Of a DNA stretch of 64,000 nt, positions 28,168 through 38,705 are shown one piece after another. Positions within the stretch are counted from its first letter, which is position 1. Each line of letters begins with the position of its first letter. The notes under the pieces were generated by a model. It did not search any database and had not been told where the DNA came from. It saw nothing but the letters and a program-made list of their open reading frames with translations. Both the position numbers and the translations under genes were made by a program. Source of the DNA: Flavobacterium sp. 140616W15 (GTDB taxonomy: Bacteria; Bacteroidota; Bacteroidia; Flavobacteriales; Flavobacteriaceae); the NCBI RefSeq assembly GCF_003668995.1, contig NZ_CP033068.1:62001-126000 (forward strand), given 5' to 3'.

Positions 28168-29379
28168 TTATTGAATTAATTTTATGTATGCACTATAGAT
28201 GTCGTCCTTAAGGGAGGTTCGCATATAATATACAATTTCTTCTTTATCTTTTATATTGTATTCAATTAAACCAGCATCACAATAATAATAGAACAAGTTA
28301 TCATCTTCAGGAAATTCGATATTTGAAACAGGTAGGGTTGTTAATTTAATTTCTAATACTATTTCACCATTCGTTAAGTTTAGTTTAAAAAGTTTTCCTT
28401 TACGAGTATATCCCCAAATTGTATCATCATGTTCGGTGATATATTCGATATTATCATCTTTAAAATCAGTTTTCCATAGCTGAGCTCCTGTTTTTGAATC
28501 AACAGCATATACAGAAGAAACTGTGGAACCTTGTGCAGCTAAATATACTTTTTTGTCTTTGCAGAATATGCGTTCCTTGATATTATGTTGATTTTCATCT
28601 AATTTAAATTGCCATAAAATGTCTAGTTTATCAGGACTTAAGGCAAAAAGAAGATTTTTTTCATTTGCTATAAATACATTCTCACCATCTGTTACAGGTT
28701 TTCCATGCATAGGTTCTTCAAAGCTTTTTTGGTTAAGAACTTTTCCTGTATTGGCATCAAAGCTATAAACATTCGAAGCACTTTGAGTAAAAATTTTGTT
28801 ATCAAAAAAGAGTACTGGAATGTCGTTATTTGGAGTGTCTAATTTGTAGCTCCATGATAAACTCCCGTCTTTTATATTAAGAGCATATATGTTACTGCTT
28901 TGATCTTGGTTTTGAGCAGTTATATACAGTTTTCCGCCATTTATAATTGGAGTTTGATCTTTTAGAACGATTTGATCAGTAATGTTGCCTAATCTTGATT
29001 TCCAAAAGGCCTCACCAGTTACGTTGTCTATTGCAAAAATTTCACCGTTTATAAACGGAACATATATAACGCCATCATGTATGGTTACTTTATTTGCACA
29101 CATTTCAGTATTAGAATCTGTAGCTTTTATAGTCCAATTAATATCTTCGGAGTCGAAATCATATGAAAAGATAGAGCCATCGTAATCATAAAGTAGGATT
29201 GCTTCTTCGTCTAATTCAACTTTTTTAAGCGGACTTATAACCTTATTAGTAACTGCTTCGCTAAGAGGTAATTTATCATTAGAATAATTCGTTTTATCAG
29301 GTTTTGATGTGGCTGTAATTTGGCCAAACATATTTATAACAGTAAATATAAATAAGATAGTTATTAGTTCTTTTTTCAT
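28168..29379 (-). CDS. PQQ-like (BamB-type) beta-propeller protein
   Basis: About 403 residues when started at the ATG of MKKELITILFIFTVINMFGQ, which begins a signal peptide; a 23-residue upstream extension is less likely. The body consists of repeated blades (LYDYDGSIFSYDF, GEIFAIDNVTGEAFWKS, NIYALNIKDGSLSWSY, SVYAVDSKTGAQLWKT) of the PQQ_2/BamB type. There is no lipobox Cys, so it is probably periplasmic rather than the BAM lipoprotein. It is alone between two terminator/tRNA-like blocks. Confidence 0.75.
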   Translation of the reverse strand: MKKELITILFIFTVINMFGQITATSKPDKTNYSNDKLPLSEAVTNKVISPLKKVELDEEAILLYDYDGSIFSYDFDSEDINWTIKATDSNTEMCANKVTIHDGVIYVPFINGEIFAIDNVTGEAFWKSRLGNITDQIVLKDQTPIINGGKLYITAQNQDQSSNIYALNIKDGSLSWSYKLDTPNNDIPVLFFDNKIFTQSASNVYSFDANTGKVLNQKSFEEPMHGKPVTDGENVFIANEKNLLFALSPDKLDILWQFKLDENQHNIKERIFCKDKKVYLAAQGSTVSSVYAVDSKTGAQLWKTDFKDDNIEYITEHDDTIWGYTRKGKLFKLNLTNGEIVLEIKLTTLPVSNIEFPEDDNLFYYYCDAGLIEYNIKDKEEIVYYMRTSLKDDIYSAYIKLIQ

Positions 29380-29456
29380 TTTTGTTTCTAATTGTAATGT
29401 TTGATTTGGGTTCAGTATTTTATTCTTAAAATACATTAATGTTGGCAAATATAAAC

Positions 29457-29505
29457 GAAAAAAGCTTCAGGTTTTTCTGAAGCTTTTGTTTTAGTAGTGG
29501 GAAAC
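29457..29505. repeat. Terminator + tRNA-3'-like block, copy 4
   Basis: GCTTCAGGTTTTTCTGAAGC hairpin followed by TTTTAGTAGTGGGAAACA, close to TCTTAGTAGCGGGAACAG at tRNA-fMet. Confidence 0.68.
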
Positions 29506-29574
29506 ATTCAAATAGCGAATCAGTTTATTGAAGAATGCGAGAGAATTATTGCTTATAAATTTTAATGATTTATA

Positions 29575-29606
29575 TTGAGAAAATATTCCCAATTTGGATA
29601 GCTTTG
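29575..29606 (+). promoter_or_regulatory. Promoter of the FGE-like lipoprotein gene
   Basis: TTG (29575-29577), a 21-bp spacer and TAGCTTTG (29599-29606) match the consensus. The hairpin GTGTG-GTTTTTTG-CACAC follows at once (29606-29623) and could be an operator. Confidence 0.5.
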
Positions 29607-29659
29607 TGTGGTTTTTTGCACACATTAAATAAGTTAACGGTAATTTAAAAACAGACATT

Positions 29660-30466
29660 ATGACAAAACAGACATTTATACTCTTTCTTGGGCTTTTGAT
29701 ACTAAATTCCTGCAGACAAGACAATGTTGACTATGTTTTTGTAGAGGGTGGGGCTTTTGAACAAGGTAAAAACCAAATCGTTATTAGTCCCAAAGGTGAC
29801 ATAATAAATGGTTTTACAAGTCCACACCGAATGGTTGAACTTGATGATTTTTACATAAGTAAATATGAAATAACCGTAAAACAGTTTAGAGAGTTTTGTG
29901 AAAAAACAGGCAGAAAAATGCCTGAAGCACCTATTGAAAACGCTCACGGAATAAAAGTATATTATAAATGGATAGACGAAAACCCGATGCTTGCAACTTG
30001 GGACGAAGCAAATGACTTTGCAAAATGGGCAGGCGGAAGATTACCAACAGAAGCAGAGTGGGAATATGCCGCTAAAGGAGGAAAGAAAACTAGAGGCTAT
30101 AAATATAGTGGCAGTAATAATCCAATCGAGATTGGATGGGTAAAAGAAAACTCAGACAGCACCTTTCATAAAGTGGGGTTACTTAAACCTAATGAACTAG
30201 GGATCTATGATATGACTGGAAATGTTGGTGAATGGGTTTTTGATTGGTATAACCCTGAGAAAGATAGTTTAGTGAGTAAAAAAAATCCACAAGGACCAAC
30301 AGAAGGAGCATATAAAATTTCGAAAGGAGTTAGTTGGTTTTACGAAACCCAAAGCGCTGATGGAAAGCCATTAGAATATGGAATTCATATGCCAGAAGTT
30401 AGATACCAATCTCCAAAAGGTACACGAAATGATGGATTTGGATTTAGAATCGCGAAAAATAAATAA
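29660..30466 (+). CDS. FGE-sulfatase (SUMF1-like) lipoprotein
   Basis: The 268-residue protein has a lipoprotein signal (LGLLILNSC, Cys18) and one complete FGE-sulfatase domain: YVFVEGGAFEQGKN, FYISKYEITVKQFREF, GGRLPTEAEWEYAAKGG, GNVGEWVFDWY and GFGFRIAKNK. The Cys pair used by true formylglycine-generating enzymes is absent, so it is likely a structural or binding relative, similar in fold to GldK but half the length and outside the gld operon. It is followed 17 bp later by the TACTACA repeat. Confidence 0.8.
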   Translation: MTKQTFILFLGLLILNSCRQDNVDYVFVEGGAFEQGKNQIVISPKGDIINGFTSPHRMVELDDFYISKYEITVKQFREFCEKTGRKMPEAPIENAHGIKVYYKWIDENPMLATWDEANDFAKWAGGRLPTEAEWEYAAKGGKKTRGYKYSGSNNPIEIGWVKENSDSTFHKVGLLKPNELGIYDMTGNVGEWVFDWYNPEKDSLVSKKNPQGPTEGAYKISKGVSWFYETQSADGKPLEYGIHMPEVRYQSPKGTRNDGFGFRIAKNK

Positions 30467-30483
30467 AAACTACTGTCAGTACT

Positions 30484-30617
30484 TACTACAGTAGATTTGG
30501 GCAATAGGCTTAATGAAAAGAGGGTTTGTATTTGAGATGATTTGTTTAGCCTGTTTGCTATCGTTTGTGGGCAAATCCGAAACTATGTTCTAATTTAGTT
30601 CCAAATCTGTTGTAGTA
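30484..30617 (+). repeat. TACTACA imperfect-palindromic repeat, copy A
   Basis: A 134-bp element. TACTACAGTAGATTTGG at the left end pairs with CCAAATCTGTTGTAGTA at the right end (two mismatches). An inner stem is formed by CAATAG and CTAT(C)G. It begins 17 bp after a plus-strand stop codon. Copies B-E follow; the ends and position recall integron attC sites. Confidence 0.7.
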
Positions 30618-30681
30618 CCAGAACGTAAGCAATGCTAATGAAAACCAAGACAATTCAAAACAATTTTTAAATTAAACCAAA

Positions 30682-31569
30682 ATGAACATTAACTTATTTC
30701 TTTGGTTATTATTAATAACTTTACCAGAAATGGTATTTTCTCAATCGGCCGATTTTACCATTCAAGATGTAAAGTTTGAAAGTCAAGGTGTCACTCTTGC
30801 AGGCTCGATTTTAACGCCTAAAAAAGCATTTGCAGCAGTTGTAATTGTTCATGGGTCTGATCCTGTAAAAAGAGAAATGGAGTTCGCTAAACGTCTTGCC
30901 AAAGAAGGTATTGCTGTATTGACATATGATAAACGTGGAGTTGGAGAATCAGGCGGTGTATATGTAGGGCCATCTGTTGGCACGAATAATATTGACACTA
31001 CTAATCTTAATTTATTATCTCATGATGCAAGTTCAGCAGTAAATACATTTCGAACCTATTTGAAAGATAAAAAAACACCAATTGGATTAGTTGGCTTCAG
31101 CCAAGCAGGATGGATAATCCCAATTGCTGCGAGTGAAAATCCACAAATAGAATTTATGGTTTTATTTAGTTGCCCTACAATTACAACTCTAGAACAACTT
31201 CGATTTCAGTTTTATACTAACGGGAACAATAATTTTTGGGAAAATCATACAGAATCAGATGCTCGTGAACATACTGAAAATGACCCAGATAGATATCAAT
31301 TCGTGGCGACTGACCCAAAAACCTCTCTGAATACTCTTTCAATTCCAGGGCTTTGGCTTTTTGGTGAGAAAGATATACAGATTCCAGTAAAGTTGTGTAT
31401 GGAGCAATTAAATACATTGAAAGCTCAAGGCAAACCTTTCGAATATACCTTGTTCTCAACATTAGGACACAATACTGTTTCTGGCAATGTTACAGCACCA
31501 GTGGATATTTCAATTCAGTGGATAAAACAGAAAGCTTTGAAAATTAAGAAGTCTAAAGTATCAAAATAA
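30682..31569 (+). CDS. Secreted alpha/beta hydrolase
   Basis: The 295-residue protein has a signal peptide (about residues 1-20, LPEMVFSQS). Fold motifs are VVIVHGSDPVKREMEFAKRLA (oxyanion HG), LTYDKRGVGESGG, nucleophile elbow GFSQAG (Ser), an acid region GEKDIQIPV and terminal His in TLGHNT. This is the dienelactone hydrolase/S33-like group; substrate unknown. It lies precisely between repeats A and B, which are in direct orientation, so gene plus one repeat forms a cassette-like unit of about 1.1 kb. Confidence 0.82.
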   Translation: MNINLFLWLLLITLPEMVFSQSADFTIQDVKFESQGVTLAGSILTPKKAFAAVVIVHGSDPVKREMEFAKRLAKEGIAVLTYDKRGVGESGGVYVGPSVGTNNIDTTNLNLLSHDASSAVNTFRTYLKDKKTPIGLVGFSQAGWIIPIAASENPQIEFMVLFSCPTITTLEQLRFQFYTNGNNNFWENHTESDAREHTENDPDRYQFVATDPKTSLNTLSIPGLWLFGEKDIQIPVKLCMEQLNTLKAQGKPFEYTLFSTLGHNTVSGNVTAPVDISIQWIKQKALKIKKSKVSK

Positions 31570-31575
31570 AGCATT

Positions 31576-31711
31576 GCCTACAACAGATTTGGGCAATAGG
31601 CTTAATAGAAAGTTGGTTTTGTATTTAGGATGATTTTCGTCGGCTGTTTGCTATTGCTCGGTTGGCAATATGAATAATGGGATTAATTTAGTTTTGAAGC
31701 CACTGTAGTCT
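31576..31711 (+). repeat. TACTACA imperfect-palindromic repeat, copy B
   Basis: Begins CCTACAACAGATTTGGGCAA 6 bp after the hydrolase stop and ends CACTGTAGTC. Inner arms: GGGCAATAGGC and GTTTGCTATTGCTC. About 80 percent identical by eye to copy A over the left 60 bp. The remaining gap to 31918 has no gene but includes a CAGGTAT...ATACCTG hairpin (31848-31873). Confidence 0.7.
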
Positions 31712-31918
31712 CAAAATGTTATGCCGGATTGCTACATTAACGATAAATAACTGCTTGTAATTAGCGTTTTTATAAATAGTAATTCTAACAATGACTTTAG
31801 AATTAAAAACTGAATTCGTATATTGTTCTGCTAAAATTAACTATACCAGGTATATACATTTTAAAATACCTGCTTTCAAATATTTTTCAGTTCATTTTTA
31901 ATAGAAATCATCTAAATT

Positions 31919-33934
31919 ATGAAAAATTCATTAATACCACTCTTCGTTGCATTCTTAGCTTTTACAGCATGCTCAAAACATCAAGGAAAAAAAAACATTG
32001 CTATCACTGGAATAGATTCCACATTGCGGCCTGGTGATGATTTTTTTAAATATGTAAATGGAAAATGGTACGATTCTATACCAATACCTGCATCTCAGGC
32101 CGGAGTTGGTGTCTATATGTTTATGAATTACCCACAACGTATGCGCCTGCAAGGAATATTAGACAGTATTTCGCAAAGCAAGAATCCAGCAGGAAGTATA
32201 GCACAAAAGGTAGGAGACTTTTATGCATCAGGAATGGATACGGTTACTGTTGACAAACGCGGTTATACACCAATAAAGCCTTTACTTGCTAAAATTGAAG
32301 CAATTAGCGATTTACCGTCCTTAATGAATTTTGTAGTTAATGAAGTAAAAGTGGATAATTCTTCTATTATAGGTTTTGGAGTGTCACCTGATGATAAAAA
32401 CAGCAGTATGAATATTGCCCAAATCTATCAAACGGGTATCGGTTTACCTGATAGGGACTATTATTTCAAATCAGATTCGCCAACAATTGCCATACAGGAG
32501 GCATACAAAAAATACCTTACTGCATTATTTCAACAAACAGGAAGCAATACCAACGAGGCTAAAAAGAATGCTAATTTGGTTTATGATATTGACAAACAAC
32601 TCGCCATTTCGCATAAAACAAAAGTTGAACTTCGAGATGTACAAGCAAATTATAATAAAATGGCTGTGGCAGATCTTGTAAAAAGACATCCCAACATAGG
32701 CTGGACTGCTTTTTTGAAAAATTTAGGAGCGCAAACCGATTCTATTAATGTAGGTCAACCTGCTTATTATGATGCCCTTAATAAGCTATTAAAAACCATT
32801 CCTATTAATAATTGGAAAATTTATTTGAAAGCAAATTCTATAGAGAGATATGCAGAAGATTTAAGCAAACCTTTTGTAGATGCGTCATTTGAGTATACCA
32901 AAGTGCTTTCTGGTCAAGCTGTTCAAAAATCACGTGGCGAAAAAATGGCTAGTGTCCTTGATGCTTACTTAGGCGATGCGTTGGGTGAATTGTATGTAAA
33001 GAAATATTTTTCAGAAGATGCAAAAAAACGGATGTTGATCCTCGTGAATAATCTGCAAAAAGCATATGCCAAAAGAATTGATAAATTGGAATGGATGAGC
33101 CAAAGTACCAAACAAAAAGCGAAAGAAAAATTGTTTGCCATGACCAAAAAAATAGGATATCCAGATAAATGGAAAGACTATAGTGATGTACATATAGCTA
33201 GAGATGCCTATTTTGAGAATATGGTTTCGGCTGCTAAAGCGGCATATCAATTTCAATTGGCAAAATTAGATAAACCTGTGGATAAATCAGAATGGTATAC
33301 TACAGTTCCAACAGTTACAGCCTATAATAACCCAACTGCAAATGAAATTGTTTTTCCTGCAGGTATTTTACAGCCCCCATATTTTGATAATAATGCAGAT
33401 GATGCACTTAACTATGGAGGTATAGGAATGGTTATAGGCCACGAAATAACCCATACTTTTGATGATCAGGGTGCTCAATATGACAAAGATGGAAATTTAA
33501 AAAGCTGGTGGACAAAAGAGGATTATGCAAAGTTTAAATCAAGAATACAACAGGTTATCAATTTGTATAATACCTATACCGTTTTAGGTGATTTACACAT
33601 TAATGGAGCGATGACAGTTGGCGAAAATACAGCAGATATTGCTGGAATAGCAGTTGCATATGATGCTTTTAAAATGACCAAAGAAGGACAAGGGAATACA
33701 AAAATTGACGGTTTTACTCCAGATCAACGTTTCTTTATTTCTTTAGCTAGAATATGGAGAGTAAAAATGAAAGACGAGTACCTGCGTTTATGGATTAACA
33801 ATAACCCACATTCTCCACCAAATTGGCGTGTGAATGGCCCTCTAATGAATACGACACCTTTTTACGAAGCATTTGATGTACAATCTGGTGATAAAATGTT
33901 CTTGCCGAAGAAAGATAGAATCACAATTTGGTAG
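31919..33934 (+). CDS. M13 family metallopeptidase (neprilysin/PepO-like)
   Basis: The 671-residue protein begins with a lipoprotein signal ending LAFTACSKHQ (Cys19). N-terminal M13 domain starts GIDSTLRPGDDFFKYVNGKWYD. The catalytic domain has HEITHTFDDQG (HExxH zinc site), GENTADIAG (third ligand Glu) and the ending PFYEAFDVQSGDKMFLPKKDRITIW with the conserved C-terminal Trp. These enzymes cleave oligopeptides at the cell surface. It is full length and monocistronic, with its own terminator. Confidence 0.95.
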   Translation: MKNSLIPLFVAFLAFTACSKHQGKKNIAITGIDSTLRPGDDFFKYVNGKWYDSIPIPASQAGVGVYMFMNYPQRMRLQGILDSISQSKNPAGSIAQKVGDFYASGMDTVTVDKRGYTPIKPLLAKIEAISDLPSLMNFVVNEVKVDNSSIIGFGVSPDDKNSSMNIAQIYQTGIGLPDRDYYFKSDSPTIAIQEAYKKYLTALFQQTGSNTNEAKKNANLVYDIDKQLAISHKTKVELRDVQANYNKMAVADLVKRHPNIGWTAFLKNLGAQTDSINVGQPAYYDALNKLLKTIPINNWKIYLKANSIERYAEDLSKPFVDASFEYTKVLSGQAVQKSRGEKMASVLDAYLGDALGELYVKKYFSEDAKKRMLILVNNLQKAYAKRIDKLEWMSQSTKQKAKEKLFAMTKKIGYPDKWKDYSDVHIARDAYFENMVSAAKAAYQFQLAKLDKPVDKSEWYTTVPTVTAYNNPTANEIVFPAGILQPPYFDNNADDALNYGGIGMVIGHEITHTFDDQGAQYDKDGNLKSWWTKEDYAKFKSRIQQVINLYNTYTVLGDLHINGAMTVGENTADIAGIAVAYDAFKMTKEGQGNTKIDGFTPDQRFFISLARIWRVKMKDEYLRLWINNNPHSPPNWRVNGPLMNTTPFYEAFDVQSGDKMFLPKKDRITIW

Positions 33935-33963
33935 TGCCGTTGTTCTTCAAAGTGCTTACATGA

Positions 33964-34007
33964 AAAATTGCGCAAAGGTCATAGAGACATTTGCGCAATT
34001 TTTTTGT
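33964..34007 (+). terminator. Terminator after the M13 peptidase gene
   Basis: AAAATTGCGCAAA (33964-33976) pairs with TTTGCGCAATTTT (33990-34002), followed by T residues. Confidence 0.88.
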
Positions 34008-34261
34008 TTGCATATTCACATTCGCATAAGTATCAAAAACATCCAGCTAAATAAAAGTTCTTTTGAATAATTTATAATGTAAAAATTATATATTTGAAAA
34101 TAAATAATGTGTAATACTCATCACAAATATCTGCCCTAATTTGGGGCGTTTTCTGTGGTTTTGTCATACGTATAAATAAGTTGGAGGCAATTTTCGGGAA
34201 CCTTAAATAATAAAAAAATAAACCAAATAAAAACAAACCAAAAAAAAAAGTTAATACAAAA
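34008..34261 (+). promoter_or_regulatory. Upstream region of the EreA/ChaN-like gene
   Basis: TATATTTG at 34089-34096 fits the -7 element; TTTG at 34062-34065 is 23 bp upstream, slightly far. A small hairpin GCCC-TAATTT-GGGGC lies at about 34132-34146. No gene seen. Confidence 0.35.
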
Positions 34262-35398
34262 ATGAAAAAAATAATACTCTTACTTCTTACATTATTCATT
34301 ACAAATTTTAATTATGCTCAAAACAGATTACTTGACAGTTTAGTTCAAAAGAATGCTTTTCCTTTCCAAAATGATAAAAACATTTCCTTTCAAGGAAAAG
34401 GATGGGATGTTTTGTTAGACGAAATAAAACAATCTAATTCGGTTTTGTTGGGAGAATCTCATTTTACAAACGAAATACCTTATTTCACAAATGCTATTAT
34501 CAATGAGGTAAAGTTCGACAACTATTTTCTTGAGGTAGATCCTTATTCAGTAGATATAATCGAAAAAAAAATTAAAACTCTATCTCCCGAACAGCTTGAT
34601 TTTTTTGTAAAAAAATATAGTACAAACTTTTCTTTTTTAGAGTATGAACCCGAATTTAATTTGTTTAAGGATTTAGTTAAACGTAATACCAAAATATATG
34701 GTGCCGAGCAAATTAGCCTTTTTGCAGATCAAATGATAATTTCAACTTTAAAAGAAACTTCGAAAAATAAAAAAGCAATTGAGATCTATGAGCAAATGCT
34801 TCATAATTCCAAACTAGCTGCGTCTAAAGAAGGGTTTGAAAAATTCTACTTATTATCCGAAGATTGTCTTCAAAAAATAGATTCGTTGTTGAAGTTAAAA
34901 CTTTCTGATAATGAGCGAAAACAAATTGAGGCATTAAAGTTAAGTAGAGAGATTTATATTAATAGAAATCATCCCTTAAGAATTCAACTGATGAAAAGCA
35001 TCTTGCTAAACCAAATGCCTGATTGGAAAGACAAAAAAAATCTTTTCAAATTTGGTGCGGTCCATTTACCAAAAGGGGAAACCATATTAATGAAAACTGA
35101 TATATATGATATTGGTAGTTTAGTTCTTAATATTGAAGAGGCAAGTTTTAGGAAATCGTTGCATATAATGCTTATTGGGAAAGGAGAAGACGAAAGTGAT
35201 GACAGTAGTTTTAAATCTTTTTTAAATGTACAAAAAGAGGAACAATGGTATTGTTATGATTTAAGACCTTTAAAGAAATCTATTCTAGAAAACAAACTGA
35301 AACTAGATGATGCGTACTTATCGAGAGTCATAAAGGGGTATGATTATCTTATTTATATTCCTAAAGTGACTAAAAGTAAAGAAATCTCAATAAAATAA
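34262..35398 (+). CDS. EreA/ChaN-like superfamily secreted protein
   Basis: The 378-residue protein has a signal peptide (MKKIILLLLTLFITNFNYAQ). The segment VLLGESHFTNEIPYFTNAII near residue 60, with Glu and His in GESH, and FGAVHLPKG near residue 262, are the paired motifs of the erythromycin-esterase/ChaN-like superfamily. Members hydrolyse esters or bind haem; the role of this one is unknown and antibiotic resistance should not be assumed. It is followed by a small membrane protein gene 25 bp downstream, probably in one operon. Confidence 0.6.
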   Translation: MKKIILLLLTLFITNFNYAQNRLLDSLVQKNAFPFQNDKNISFQGKGWDVLLDEIKQSNSVLLGESHFTNEIPYFTNAIINEVKFDNYFLEVDPYSVDIIEKKIKTLSPEQLDFFVKKYSTNFSFLEYEPEFNLFKDLVKRNTKIYGAEQISLFADQMIISTLKETSKNKKAIEIYEQMLHNSKLAASKEGFEKFYLLSEDCLQKIDSLLKLKLSDNERKQIEALKLSREIYINRNHPLRIQLMKSILLNQMPDWKDKKNLFKFGAVHLPKGETILMKTDIYDIGSLVLNIEEASFRKSLHIMLIGKGEDESDDSSFKSFLNVQKEEQWYCYDLRPLKKSILENKLKLDDAYLSRVIKGYDYLIYIPKVTKSKEISIK

Positions 35399-35423
35399 TA
35401 GAAAGATATTTTAACAAAAAAAG

Positions 35424-36131
35424 ATGCAAGAAGAAATAACGAAACATTCAGGAAAAATTTATAAAACTGTGAAAAATTCAAAACATACATTTGGTGAGAA
35501 AGTGAAGGAAATTATTATAGAAATTTTTATAATCGTTTTTGCTGTAACACTTTCAATATCGCTACACAGCTGGAGCGAACACAAACATCAACAAGAAGAA
35601 GTAACGGTGTTTCTTGAAAATTTAAAGAATGATTTACAAAATGATGTAAAAAACATCGACATTGAAAAGGAAGCATACAAAAAGTCAAACATAAGCTATG
35701 AAAAAATTTTAGCACTAACGACTTTCGAACTTGACAGTATTTATAAGTCTAAAAATAAAGTTGATTTCCCAATTTATTCACATGGACCAAAAATGAATAT
35801 TGGTAATTATGAAGGTTTTAAGTCAAGTGGTAAAATTGGGTATATTGAAGACGAAAAATTAAAACAGAAAATCTTAAATTATTACCAAATATTTGTACCG
35901 GCAATTAACGAAGTCGATAAATATTATAATGATTTTCTGTTTAAGTGTTTTGATAAAATGATAGAAAATGCAGATAAACCAGAAAAAGAGTTATACTCAG
36001 ACCCAAAATTTAAGAAGACAATTGAATTTCTTGTCAAACTCGGTAATAATAATATAAGAGTTTACGACAAAAATACAAAACCACTTACAATTGATCTTAT
36101 TAAAGAAATTGAAAAAGAGTTGAATAAATAA
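35424..36131 (+). CDS. DUF6090-like single-pass membrane protein
   Basis: The 235-residue protein has one transmembrane helix at about residues 32-52 in the context GEKVKEIIIEIFIIVFAVTLSISLHSWSEHKHQQEEV, which matches the E-I-x-L-V-V...INxWNE pattern of DUF6090 proteins common in Flavobacteriaceae, followed by an acidic helical domain. Function unknown. It follows the EreA/ChaN-like gene closely and ends just before a terminator/tRNA-like block. Confidence 0.6.
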   Translation: MQEEITKHSGKIYKTVKNSKHTFGEKVKEIIIEIFIIVFAVTLSISLHSWSEHKHQQEEVTVFLENLKNDLQNDVKNIDIEKEAYKKSNISYEKILALTTFELDSIYKSKNKVDFPIYSHGPKMNIGNYEGFKSSGKIGYIEDEKLKQKILNYYQIFVPAINEVDKYYNDFLFKCFDKMIENADKPEKELYSDPKFKKTIEFLVKLGNNNIRVYDKNTKPLTIDLIKEIEKELNK

Positions 36132-36209
36132 AAACTCCTGCTGGCGATAGCGTAGCGCTCGTGAACGTAGTGCGATGACAGTAAAGAGAGCTCTAAAGAA
36201 AGATAGTTA

Positions 36210-36255
36210 AAACAAAAGCTTCAGAGAAATTTGAAGCTTTTTTAGTAATTGGTAA
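36210..36255. repeat. Terminator block, copy 5 (loop inverted)
   Basis: GCTTCAGAGAAATTTGAAGC hairpin, the reverse-complement loop form, then TTTTTTAGTAATTGG. The tRNA-like tail is barely recognisable. It is preceded by REP-like GATAGCGTAGCGCTCGTG at about 36142-36159. No gene in 36132-36478. Confidence 0.55.
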
Positions 36256-36451
36256 TATCGAAATATCTAATCATTATTATATGATTTTTGTTGAGTTTTT
36301 TAAATACTGAGATAATCCCTTTAAAGTCAGTAAAAATCAAATTGTTTGCAAACTATTTTTGGCATGATTTGAATAAACTTTTTGTAAAACGACTATAATA
36401 TAAATATGAAAAAATAATTGTAGTAATAATATTTCATTATTTTCGTTTAAA

Positions 36452-37957
<1,506 letters not shown>

Positions 37958-37995
37958 TTAGAGAATATAAAAGGCACAACAAAAGGTTAGAAAAT

Positions 37996-38062
37996 AAAAA
38001 AGCTTCAGAGAAATCTGAAGCTTTTTCTCTTTAGTAGCGGGAATAGGACTTGCACCTGTAGC
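37996..38062. repeat. Terminator + tRNA-fMet 3'-end fragment, copy 6
   Basis: GCTTCAGAGAAATCTGAAGC hairpin, then TTAGTAGCGGGAATAGGA and CTTGCACCTGTAGC. Over 32 nt, 27 match the 3' end of tRNA-fMet (43354-43385), covering the acceptor strand and T arm. Same orientation as the tRNA. Confidence 0.85.
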
Positions 38063-38259
38063 ATTTTACTCTATATATTGTGTATATATACGCAACTGGG
38101 GTAAAAATTAAATAAATTATATTTTCCTTTTCCAGTCTGGACATATTACTTTTCTCAAGATTACATTTTGCAGTTAATTCGAATTTCCTGAATTCGTTTT
38201 CCAACTTCTTTAACTTTGGTAGATTGATATTAGTATTTATTAATAGGCAATCATAAATG

Positions 38260-38293
38260 CAGGAACGTATAAGCCCAGTCATATACGTTCCTG
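38260..38293 (+). other. Strong hairpin upstream of a small gene
   Basis: CAGGAACGTAT (38260-38270) pairs perfectly with ATACGTTCCTG (38283-38293), with a 12-nt loop and TTTT after it. It is terminator-like on the plus strand but no plus gene ends just before it, so it could be a leader attenuator or the end of a small RNA. The rest of 37958-38343 has no supported gene. Confidence 0.5.
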
Positions 38294-38343
38294 TTTTATT
38301 GTAAAAGTTTCCTGAACTATGCAAATAAAAATAATTAGATATT

Positions 38344-38649
38344 ATGGAAACGCAACAAAAAGAATTAGCCACAACTATTTTAGAATTAATGGGTAAAATG
38401 AATTATTTCACAAAACTAAAACCCGATGCTGAAAATAATTCGTTTAGCGTACCAATAAAATTATCTTCTTATTATGAATTAAATCTAACCGTTTCTTCTT
38501 TGCTTAAAACATGTATTAGCTTACTTAAAAAAGATATTTCTTCTGATGTTACAATTGATTTAATAATCTTACTTGAAATCGCTTTACAGCTTCTTCCTGA
38601 AGATGAAATGGAGTTGCTGGATAAGATGCGTGAAATAAATCAACAGTAA
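38344..38649 (+). CDS. Hypothetical protein, 101 aa
   Basis: Not recognised. All-helical small soluble protein, METQQKELATTILELMGKMN at the start and an acidic C-terminal half (LLEIALQLLPEDEMELLDKMREINQQ). No signal peptide. It sits between a tRNA-3' fragment and the recombinase remnant, so may belong to a mobile unit. Confidence 0.55.
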   Translation: METQQKELATTILELMGKMNYFTKLKPDAENNSFSVPIKLSSYYELNLTVSSLLKTCISLLKKDISSDVTIDLIILLEIALQLLPEDEMELLDKMREINQQ

Positions 38650-38671
38650 TAAGGGTTTGTAATTTGTACGC

Positions 38672-38701
38672 GTAATCTGAATCAGGTATTGTTTTGTAAA
38701 T
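38672..38701. repeat. 30-bp interspersed repeat, copy 2
   Basis: Matches 28020-28049 at 28 of 30 positions (GTAATCTGAATCAGG...). It lies immediately in front of the recombinase remnant. Confidence 0.7.
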
Positions 38702-38705
38702 CTCA

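Noticed and set aside
34262..35398. Erythromycin resistance gene
   Set aside because: Only superfamily-level motifs are present, with a signal peptide; macrolide esterase activity cannot be inferred.
38031..38372. 113-codon minus-strand open frame
   Set aside because: It runs through the tRNA-fMet 3' fragment and overlaps the start of the small plus-strand gene; no family resemblance.
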